A DNA stretch of 20,512 nucleotides from UBA7396 sp047637875. Lineage in GTDB: Bacteria > Patescibacteriota > Gracilibacteria > BD1-5 > UBA6164. The translations under genes were made by a program, and so were the position numbers. The stretch lies in NCBI GenBank assembly GCA_047637875.1, contig JBLJBH010000029.1:1-20512 (forward strand). The letters run 5' to 3'. The notes under the pieces are model-generated. The model did no database searches and was not told the origin of the DNA. It saw nothing but the letters and a program-made list of their open reading frames with translations. The number at the start of each line of letters is the position of its first letter. The first letter of the stretch is position 1. Of this stretch, positions 1 to 6,607 are shown piece by piece.

Positions 1-40
1 GACATTTCTATTTTTACAAAAAGGGTGACATTTCTATTTT
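1..40. repeat. Direct 14-bp repeat at the left edge, possible transposon end
   Basis: The 14-mer GACATTTCTATTTT occurs at 1-14 and again at 27-40, the second copy preceded by GGGT. Multiple short terminal repeats of the TGACATTT type are common at the ends of IS21- and IS481-like elements. No transposase is visible because the window starts here, so the assignment is an inference from the motif alone. Confidence 0.35.
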
Positions 41-64
41 AAAATAACATTTTTTTGTTTTTTT

Positions 65-622
65 ATGTCAATTTTCAAAACATCTTGAGTAATATTAAAA
101 ATCAGCTCAATAAAAGAAACTGAGTTTTTGTTTGATGTTTTTAGTTATGATTACGGAAAACTTAAACTAAAAGCCAAAAAATCAAAAAAAGAAAAAAATC
201 TTGATGTTTGATATATAATAAATTTTGAAGTAAATGTAAAAAAAGAAAATTCCATTCATGATATAAAAAACGTAAAAATCAAAAATGAATTTGATTATTT
301 ATGAAAAAATTATGAAGTCATTTTTGAATATTTAGAGCTTTTAAAATTAATAGATGAAAAATGTCCTTTAAATATGCCGATTTATGAAATTTTTAATATT
401 TTAAATGAAATAAATAATTTTGAAAATATTACAAGTGAAAAAATATTTTTTTCAAAACTAAAAGTTTTTAATATTTTTTGATTTTTACCAGAAGAACATA
501 AAAATCAAAAAATACAAAAAATACTTTCTTTTATAGGAAAAGAAAGTATTAAAAATATTTTAAAATTAAAATGACTTGATGAAGAAATTAAAAAAGAATT
601 GAAAAACATAATTAGATTTTAA
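65..622 (+). CDS. recO: RecO-like DNA repair protein, short form
   Basis: A 185-residue protein starting MSIFKTSGVILKI. In the RecO family, an N-terminal OB fold and a helical C-terminal part help RecA load onto single-stranded DNA in the RecFOR pathway. The fit is in the N-terminal pattern (about residues 1-65): a variant of the family's TxGIVLKxxxxxExxxLxxxFxxxxGKLxxxAKG. A helical part with YLELLKLIDEKCP follows (about residues 90-105), then KLKVFNIFGFLPE (about 138-150), matching the family's xLLxxLGFxPE. It is shorter than typical RecO (about 240 residues) and lacks the C-terminal zinc-binding cysteines. Several glycines are TGA. Its last 11 bases overlap the end of the convergent gene. 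No Shine-Dalgarno sequence is visible; the start is the first ATG. Divergence makes the assignment likely rather than certain. Confidence 0.65.
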
Positions 623-1520
623 ATCTTGTTATTAATCAATCATGGTCTGATAAACTTGAAAATGTTTGAGTTGAAATATGATTTATAAGTGGATTTCAAA
701 TAACATTATCTGGTGTTTTAAAAAGAGGTAATTTATCCATTCATTTCGCAAAAGAATAAGTTTTTGCTTCATTATTTAAAAGTCTTTTATATCAAATTCC
801 ATTGAATGGTGGCTTTAAAATAAATTCATCTAAATTTCAAATATTAAAATCTCCATACATCAAATGAGGAATATTTTCATAAGTATGTCATTTAAAAAAT
901 TCCGCTAAATATGGATTATCCGCATGAACATGCAAATGACTTAAAACAAATTCATCTCATACCTGAAAATCTTTTATAACTCAATCCAAAATTCAAGATG
1001 CTAAACGATTATAAACTTTTTTTGCGTCATCTATTTTTTCAAAAAAAGTTTTTGACTCTTCTATTCATCAACTTAGTAGATGTAATAATGAAAAAATTAC
1101 TCAAGGTAATTTTCTTGGTTGAATTAATTGTGTTTTACTAATTTTTACATTTGTTAAAGAATTATATTTAATTCATATAACATTGTATAAATGTTCTTTT
1201 TCTTCAAATTGACTCCACATTTCAAAGGCATCACTATAAAATACTTTGTATCATCTTTGTTCAAGTAAATTAATAAGTTCATTTAATTGTTTTGTTCAAT
1301 AAACCTCACTAAAACCTAAAACATCTCATCACATATCTAAAACTGGTGTAACAATTTTTGAAATATCTGAATTTGATACAAGTTTTTCTACTGATTTTTC
1401 TCAAAAAAAAGCCAATGTTCCATAAACTGCTCTTGAAACTTGGTCTCTAACTCAAGTAATTCACATATTAACATTTAAATGTGTTGCGGTAATAATTTCT
1501 GAACTTTTTTTATTTTCCAT
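612..1520 (-). CDS. Endonuclease/exonuclease/phosphatase (EEP) fold protein
   Basis: A 302-residue protein. The EEP superfamily contains Mg-dependent phosphodiesterases such as exonuclease III, DNase I and sphingomyelinases. The signature residues are in order: an N-terminal strand with THLNVNMG (about residues 13-20), a metal-binding Glu in LGFSEVYG (about residues 68-75), HLHVHADNP near residue 194, MYGDFN near residue 222 and a terminal SDHD near residue 294. These match the family's E, HxxxH-like, GDFN and SDH elements. No signal peptide is evident, so a cytoplasmic location is likely; the substrate cannot be told. The 3' end overlaps the convergent RecO-like gene by 11 bases. The neighbour upstream on this strand ends in its own terminator, so this gene is probably transcribed separately. 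Confidence 0.75.
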
Positions 1521-1530
1521 AATTAATACA

Positions 1531-1566
1531 AAAAAATATATGCTCCCATTTTAGCATATATTTTAA
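1531..1566 (-). terminator. Intrinsic terminator of the 142-residue protein gene
   Basis: An 11-bp perfect stem (1534-1544 with 1553-1563, core ATATATGCT/AGCATATAT) and an 8-nt loop are followed on the minus strand by a run of T. It lies just after the stop at 1583 and separates this gene from the EEP-fold gene downstream. Confidence 0.75.
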
Positions 1567-1582
1567 TAAAAAGCAAAAACTC

Positions 1583-2011
1583 CTAATGAAATAACTTGCA
1601 ATCCTTCCCTCTTTTTCCATATTTTTCAAAAAATGCTCTTTCATCTCAATAAGGTAAGAAGTTTTTATGATGTTCTGGTGGAATAAAATTTGGATCTTTT
1701 TCGCTTTGAATTCCACACCAATAAATTTCTGTTTGAGCCACAATTTCTCTAATATAGTTAACAAGTCAATTTCCATAACTACAATAAGCACAATTTATTT
1801 TTTGAACTAAACTCAAATAAGGCAATCTATGCCTATCAAATTTTATATATTTAGTTCTATCAACAAGTGGAAGTCAATAAAGTGGAAAACAAATTCTATG
1901 ATAAAGCTCAACTAAAACATCCAAAATTACAAAACCCAAAAAAACTGCATATATAAAAGGAGCTGATATAGTATGTCTTAAAAATCTTTCTCTATGATGA
2001 AGATGTTCCAT
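1583..2011 (-). CDS. Conserved small protein with a CxxC pair, function unknown
   Basis: A 142-residue protein beginning MEHLHHRERFLRHT. Residues about 13-40 are hydrophobic and contain a probable membrane or buried helix (APFIYAVFLGFVILDVLVEL). Next come a basic segment (DRTKYIKFDRHRLPY, about residues 52-66) and INCAYCSYGNG (about 75-85) with a CxxC pair. A Cys in YWCGIQ and PPEHHKNFLPYGDE near the C-terminus could complete a metal site. From memory, similar proteins of unknown function occur in other candidate-phyla-radiation genomes; I cannot name a Pfam family. Ends in TAG. A promoter sits directly upstream (2048-2075) and a terminator directly downstream, so it is a single-gene unit. 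A metal-binding or redox role is only a guess. Confidence 0.7.
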
Positions 2012-2046
2012 ATAAAAATATTAAAAAATATTTAAAGTCGCAAGTC

Positions 2047-2076
2047 TTTTATATATAAAATTTCAAAAAAATCAAG
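2047..2076. repeat. 30-bp direct repeat, left copy
   Basis: The 30 bases at 2047-2076 recur without mismatch and in the same orientation at 6498-6527. The pair brackets the whole pilin/reverse-transcriptase cassette. The repeat includes a plausible minus-strand promoter, so it may be a duplicated promoter rather than a recombination site. Confidence 0.7.
2048..2075 (-). promoter_or_regulatory. Sigma-70-like promoter of the 142-residue protein gene
   Basis: On the minus strand, TTGATT (2075-2070) and TATAAA (2053-2048) are 16 bases apart, about 40 bases before the ATG at 2011. The same 30-bp sequence is repeated at 6498-6527. Confidence 0.55.
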
Positions 2077-2086
2077 ATTTTAAATC

Positions 2087-2695
2087 CTATCACATATAAG
2101 AAAAAATCACTGATTTTAAATCTTTTTTTCTTAGTAATCACTGATTTAAATTTGAATTAAATTTATCATAAAAATAACTGATAAGTTTATATCTATCATA
2201 CCAAAAAAATCTTTTTCATAAAAATCTGACTCCTTTTTTTGTATCTTTAATATAAGTTTTGTTTATAGATAATTCTAAATCCAATTGATTTTTTAAATAT
2301 TTTTTTATATCTTTTTTTAGTTGCTTTAAATAATCTAAATCTTCATGAATTATCACAAAATCATCTGCATATCTTATATAATATCTCAGTCAAAGTTTTA
2401 CTTTTATAAAAAAATCAAATTCTGATAAATAAACATTTGCAAAAAATTGAGAAAAGACATTTCAAAGTGGTAATCATCTATGTTTTTCAATATTAAAAAG
2501 AGAATGCTTGCAAGATTTGAAAAGTTCAATATTAAATCATATTCAAGGTATAAAATCATCTGTTGGATGATTTGTAAGATAAGAATCCAATACTTTTAAA
2601 ATCCAAAGTCAATTTGTATCACATAATTTTATGTAAATACAAAGCTGAGTATTCATATGCTCTATAAAAAGCTCATACTTTAAATAAATTCACAT
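2087..2695 (-). CDS. DGR-type reverse transcriptase, N-terminally truncated
   Basis: A 202-residue protein corresponding to the C-terminal half of a diversity-generating-retroelement reverse transcriptase, usually above 300 residues. DGR enzymes copy a template repeat into cDNA with errors at adenines, and the cDNA replaces the variable repeat of a target gene. Visible features: RGLPLGNVFSQFFANVYL near residue 75 (the family's GLPLGNLTSQ block), RYYIRYADDFVII with the catalytic YADD at 109-112, and INKTYIKDTKKGVRFLG near residue 150. Several motif glycines are TGA. The N-terminal fingers, including a clear DIKKFF-type motif A with its catalytic Asp, are missing; IYLKYELF near residue 3 may be a decayed motif A. 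An in-frame TAG at 2714-2716 blocks extension. It lies directly after the target gene on the same strand, the standard DGR order. Probably inactive. Confidence 0.8.
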
Positions 2696-2914
2696 ATCAA
2701 TTACTCATTTCTTCTATAAATATATGTTCTTTTGATATCATCTTTATATTTTTTAAAAAGTAAAATATTAATTTTTCAGTTTTAATCTTTTAAAACTGGT
2801 CATCTTTCATACAAAAAGACAAATCCTTGAGTATGAAGTTTATATTTTAATAATCATTAATATCCTAAAAATCAGCCTTTTAGATTAACAGATTATTAGA
2901 TTATCAGATTATTG
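2696..2914 (-). other. Degenerate spacer where template repeat and RT N-terminus would be expected
   Basis: In a standard DGR this interval would hold the template repeat and the start of the reverse transcriptase. No copy of the variable repeat is visible on either strand. One minus-strand frame keeps protein-like pieces (KYKLHTQGFVFLYERG, then KINILLFKKYKDDIKRTYI) separated by TAA stops. These may be remnants of a lost N-terminus or accessory protein; I do not recognise them. Just after the target stop, 2880-2913 is a run of imperfect TAATCTG/TAATCTA repeats. Confidence 0.45.
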
Positions 2915-5900
2915 TTATTTTGCGATGCAACGAACACGACCATAAGTGCTCCAATACAAATTGTAGCTCAGGCCACCAGCATATGAGTTAACCCGATGCC
3001 ATACAGCTCTACCTTGTGCAGTGAAGCTGTGGAAAGAAGATGACCAGTACCGAGATGGAGTTCACACAGGATTAACTTTTGATATATTTTGTTGTATAGT
3101 TTGAAGTCATCAAATATCTCTTGGTGGTAGGAACCAGTTAGTTCATACTGGTGGAGGTATAGTATTTTTTAAGTTAGTACAAAAAGTAGCTGCGTTTCAG
3201 TTGGTAGTTCATATAAGTTGAGAACATGTAGTAGTTAAAGAAGTACATCAAGTAGCATTTGAATTCCAGTGAGTTTGTAAAGTATCACTATTACTTGGTG
3301 CTACATAAATATCTCATCAAGATACTCAGACTATTCTTAAAATACATTTTGTTTTATCATATCCACTTACATCTACAGCACAACTATTATATCAAGTAGA
3401 TCAGTTAGAAGCTGCTATATAATAACCATTAGTTAAACATTGATGCCAAGGACAAGAAGTTTTAAAACTTACACTTACTGTTTTATTAGCTATTACATTA
3501 GTTAAATTACAAGTATTTCAACTTATAGAATCACATCAAGTCCAAGTATCTACTTCATAGTTTGGTTCAGGACTTGCAGTACAAGTAACATCAGATCAGT
3601 GATTTACTGGATTTGGTGTACATGATACTGTTCAGTTAGATCATGCTGATGAGGATATAGTGTAGTTATTTAGAGTCCAGTTCGCTGTTATTGTTTTTGC
3701 TCAACTTGATCCAGTAGCAATGCTTGCAGGTGAAAATGAACTAAATGTATATCAAGCTCTTGTTTTTGTTGTACAAGTTGGGGTTATAGTTGCACTTTCT
3801 ATTGTATAGGTTGTTGGAGTACATCATGATAGTGTCCCACTATTAGGGGCGTAGGTTATGGTAAAGTTATTTGGAGTCCAGTTTGCTTTTAGTGTTATTC
3901 CTCCATATACATTTGCCGGAATTGTTAATGTATTTGAAGAAATACTTGCAGTTCATCATGTTGGTTGGGTTGTAATACTCCAACTACTAAATGTATAATT
4001 GGTTCTGGTTGGTTGAGTTAGTGTTTTTGTTTGTGACGATGTTGATGTAGTGTATGTAAGGTCACTCACAGCTCATCACCCATTTTCATCTATACTGATT
4101 GTATTATTATTTGCTGTCCAGTTTGCGGTTATTGTTTTCGCTCAACTTGATCCAGTAGCAATGCTTGCAGGTGAAAATGAACTAAATGTATATCAAGCTC
4201 TTGTTTTTGTTGTACAAGTTGGGGTTATAGTTGCACTTTCTATTGTATAGGTTGTTGGAGTACATCATGATAGTGTCCCACTATTAGGGGCGTAGGTTAT
4301 GGTAAAGTTATTTGGAGTACAACTTCCATCTATCGTTTCATTTTTAGTTATACTAGTAATACTTGTTGAGATAGTACAATTATAGTTTGTTTTTTCAAGA
4401 GTTGGTGATGGAGAGGCACAATTCGTTCCATGATTTACATTTACTGAATATGTTCCATCTGTATTTACTGTAGCTTGCTTTCCACAAATATTTATAGTAG
4501 CTCCATTTCCATTTGTGATAGTTCCACTTACTGTATAAACATTAGCTTGACAATCACTTATGTTTGTTTTTCAGGTTTGATTATTTGTGTTTGTTCATTC
4601 AGGACAAGCTGTTTTCACTCAGTCTTGACAATAGTGATTTATTTCACATTGAGTTTGTCATGTATGTGCTTGATTTCAAGCTGGTGTTGAATAATATCAA
4701 CTTCCTACTTCTTTACAACTTGTTTTTCATGTTTCATCTTGGTATTGAGTATTTGCTGAACAAGCAGTTTGTGTTTCTTGTCAGCTGGTTGCTACATAGT
4801 ATCAAGCATCTGATTTTATACATTCATTTCCATCCCAATAATATCAGGCATTACATACATATTTACAAGTTCATCAATCATTTCAATAGCTCCAAGATTT
4901 TCCATATTCTTGTTCTCCTGTTATCGTAGTATTTTCTGGTTGGTCTCAGGTACATTTTTTATCATTACAAGTTTTATTACTATCATCATATACTTTTCCT
5001 TCATCACAAGTAATTTGTTCATCTGTATATGTTAAACTTGAATTATAACATTTAGCTTTTATGCTTGATTGTCATAATGGTATAGTTCATGTAAATGTTT
5101 CTTCTTCATCATGAGAAAGTGGGGTTATAGTATAGGTTGTATGTCAAATATGAGAAGTTGCTTCACAAGAAGCTCAAGGCGTTGGAGAACAAGTATTATA
5201 GAGCGTTTGTGATTCTGGTATTTTATTTCAATTTGTATCTAAAAGTTCTGACTTATTACACGATACTTGTATAGATACACAATTCTCTCAAAAAGCAACG
5301 CTTGATGTAGTATATGCAGTTGTTTGTTGTCATGATGAAAGTAATTGAGTTCATACTAAACAAGAACTTTGTATTATTGATACTTGTGTTTTTAGATTAT
5401 CTCATGATCATGAAACACTTCCATTTGATAATGAATTAGTGAATTGTGCTATATATTCTGTTTCATTATCATTTTCATCATAATTTTCTATTTTATTTGC
5501 TGGCTCTTTAGTATCTTTTTTTAAAAATATTGGGATAATTCTTTCTCAGAGAGTAAAAAAATATCTGTTTGTATAGTTTTTTCATTCAGCATATGATTGA
5601 GGTAGAAATGTATTGCTGAAAAAAAGTTGTTCATTGAGTTCTTCTAAATAGGTTCAAAGTTTGTATTTTTTATTTTCCATATCAACTGAATACACATAAT
5701 CTTCATCATCTAATGGATCAGTTCATTTTCCACTTAATCATATTTGTCTTTTTATATCATCTCAAATACTTCATTGTTTTATATTATCTCAAGGCATAAG
5801 TTCATAATCAGTTGGATCTGGGTAGGTAGAAGTCTTTTCAAATAGGATATTTAATCATGTTTCTATATTTTTTAGAGTGGCAACTCTATTTCCATCTCTT

Positions 5901-6130
5901 GCGTCTTTAGAGAAGTTTTGAAACGATGTAAAGGCAATGGTGGCAAGTATTGCTAAAATCGTAATTACGATGATAAGTTCTACTAAAGTAAAGGCAGAAA
6001 CCCCTTTAGTTTTCCTTCTTTGAGAAGGAGAAGTAAAAGAAACCCCCTTAATCCCCCTTATCAGGGGGAAATGAGAGTTTTGTTCTCCCCTGATAAGGGG
6101 AGTTAGAGGGGTTTTATTTAAGTTTTTCAT
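2915..6130 (-). CDS. Giant prepilin-like surface protein with DGR variable domain (DGR target)
   Basis: A 1071-residue protein. Residues 1-46 form an unusually long prepilin leader, followed by FTLVELIIVITI and a hydrophobic helix to about residue 67: a class III (type IV pilin) signal cleaved before Phe47. A pilin-like part runs to about residue 160 (RDGNRVATLKNIETGL, DPLDDEDYVYSVD). About 395-525 is Cys-rich with GYY modules resembling GCC2/ephrin-receptor-like repeats. About 600-820 holds InlB-like repeats (GYTFSSF...ITANW), then a bacterial-repeat module to about 890. The C-terminus (about 895-1071) is a DUF1566/C-type-lectin-like domain with NWFLPPRD, YWSSS at 1028-1032 and a final RVRCIAK, the usual DGR target layout. 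Probably anchored in or displayed by a pilus and used for binding a variable partner. The reverse transcriptase lies downstream on the same strand. Standard-code translation would break it at dozens of TGA glycine codons. Confidence 0.88.
2918..3060 (-). repeat. Probable DGR variable repeat (VR) at the 3' end of the target gene
   Basis: This segment encodes residues 1024-1071, from just before YWSSS to the stop. It stands out by composition: codons ending in C (TAC, TTC, CAC, AGC, TTC, AAC, GGC, AGC, TAC, AGC, TGC, ATC) and CGG or CTG codons are dense, whereas the rest of the gene prefers A or T in third position. AAC codons in a template mutated at adenines give exactly such NNC codons. The edges are set by composition only, because no template is available for alignment. 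Confidence 0.7.
3675..3877. repeat. In-frame internal duplication of the target gene, copy 1
   Basis: These 203 bases match 4116-4318 at a fixed offset of 441 bp (147 codons). From about 3700 onward I see no mismatch; a few differences lie in the first 25 bases. The repeat encodes an InlB-like module (TITYAPNSGTLSGCTPTTY to ATGSSGAKTITANW). Confidence 0.85.
4116..4318. repeat. In-frame internal duplication of the target gene, copy 2
   Basis: Partner of 3675-3877, offset 441 bp. The near-identity at nucleotide level, including synonymous sites, indicates a recent duplication or gene conversion inside the repeat region of the surface protein. Confidence 0.85.
5998..6114. repeat. Palindromic repeat element inside the prepilin leader
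   Basis: About 117 bp bounded by AAACCCC (5998-6004) and GGGGTTT (6108-6114), containing short GC-rich hairpins (CCTTCTTTGAGAAGG, CCCCCTTATCAGGGGG, CTCCCCTGATAAGGGGAG). A structurally similar element lies at 19655-19739. It encodes 39 leader residues in frame (KTPLTPLIRG... to ...RRKTKG), extending the pilin leader from a few residues to 46. It resembles REP/MITE-type repeats; no transposase is visible. Confidence 0.7.
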
Positions 6131-6191
6131 AATTAAAAAGTTAAAATATAAAATTGTTTTAGTTTTTGTTTGGCTTTTATCTCAAGTTTTT

Positions 6192-6267
6192 GAGACCGGT
6201 CTTCTGCTAATTTAGTTTAACTAAAGATAAACATACACTTAAGTTGATTTACAAAAAGACCGGTCTC
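6192..6267. repeat. Inverted repeat with AGACCGGTCT palindromes
   Basis: GAGACCGGTCTT (6192-6203) and AAGACCGGTCTC (6256-6267) form a perfect 12-bp inverted repeat with a 52-bp interior. Each arm contains the 10-bp palindrome AGACCGGTCT. The interior includes a small hairpin (TTTAGTTTAACTAAA). It could be two operator half-sites, a long hairpin in the pilin leader RNA or a small element remnant. Confidence 0.6.
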
Positions 6268-6298
6268 TTGTAAATCTCGTTTTATGTTAAAGAACAAT

Positions 6299-6354
6299 AA
6301 AAAGCAGATAATTTCTCGCTTGATTTTTGTCAAACAAAAAACTATCTGCTTTTT
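6299..6354. terminator. Strong hairpin with T tract (terminator or attenuator)
   Basis: AAAAAGCAGATA (6299-6310) pairs with TATCTGCTTTTT (6343-6354), a 12-bp perfect stem with a structured interior. The stem ends in T on both strands. On the minus strand it falls between the promoter at 6444-6471 and the target start, so it could attenuate that gene. Confidence 0.55.
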
Positions 6355-6383
6355 AGCAAATTGAGGCATACTATTCCATTTAC

Positions 6384-6411
6384 CTTGTGGCTTGTGGCTT
6401 GTGGCTTGTGG
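6384..6411. repeat. Tandem 7-mer repeat, four CTTGTGG units
   Basis: CTTGTGG is repeated four times without variation at 6384-6411 (CCACAAG in the direction of the pilin gene). It lies in the untranslated leader of the target gene, where changes in copy number would alter leader length. Confidence 0.85.
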
Positions 6412-6443
6412 CATTTGCTCTTGAGTTATTTTTAAGTAATAAA

Positions 6444-6471
6444 ATTTTATCATTTTAAAAATGTTTGTCAA
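6444..6471 (-). promoter_or_regulatory. Sigma-70-like promoter for the pilin/DGR cassette
   Basis: On the minus strand, a consensus TTGACA (6471-6466) is followed after 16 bases by TAAAAT (6449-6444). It points at the target gene, giving a leader of about 300 nt. A second candidate, TTGATT with TATAAA, is at 6526-6499. Confidence 0.6.
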
Positions 6472-6497
6472 AAGATTTTTTTCCTTTATTTTTTAAT

Positions 6498-6527
6498 TTT
6501 TATATATAAAATTTCAAAAAAATCAAG
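6498..6527. repeat. 30-bp direct repeat, right copy
   Basis: Identical to 2047-2076 and in the same orientation. On the minus strand it also reads as a promoter (TTGATT, 16-base spacer, TATAAA) upstream of the pilin gene. Confidence 0.7.
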
Positions 6528-6547
6528 CTCTTAATATAAAACTTTCT

Positions 6548-6575
6548 TTGCTAGTATAAAAAAATATGATATAAT
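6548..6575 (+). promoter_or_regulatory. Promoter of the secretion ATPase operon
   Basis: TTGCTA (6548-6553) and a consensus TATAAT (6570-6575) are separated by 16 bases, about 32 bases before the ATG at 6608. It is back to back with the pilin promoters, forming a divergent control region. Confidence 0.6.
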
Positions 6576-6607
6576 ACAAAAAATTAAACTTTTTAAACAA
6601 TAAAATT

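Larger units (their letters stand above)
6131..6465 (-). other. Long untranslated leader of the pilin/DGR target gene
   Basis: A gene-free stretch of over 300 bases between the promoter at 6444-6471 and the target ATG at 6130. Read in the direction of the gene it holds four tandem CCACAAG units (6384-6411), a strong hairpin (6299-6354) followed by a T run, and an inverted pair of AGACCGGTCT palindromes (6192-6267). Reading frames across it show no recognisable protein. The hairpin could act as an attenuator or end a short RNA; this is inference. Confidence 0.5.

Noticed and set aside
2790..2815. Template repeat of the DGR in the spacer
   Set aside because: A stretch of about 12 bases (ACTGGTCATCTT) matches the variable repeat but in the opposite orientation and without flanking similarity, so it is likely chance.
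4050..4929. Plus-strand open frames across 4050-4929
   Set aside because: They are antisense to the pilin-like gene, whose minus-strand frame under code 25 is continuous and gives recognisable repeat and Cys-rich modules.
6384..6411. CRISPR array
   Set aside because: The units are only 7 bp and directly adjacent, without spacers; no cas genes are present.
6217..6471. Minus-strand 84-residue open frame in the leader region
   Set aside because: Its translation is low-complexity (tandem 7-mer and hairpin arms) and overlaps promoter and terminator-like signals. No protein family is recognisable.
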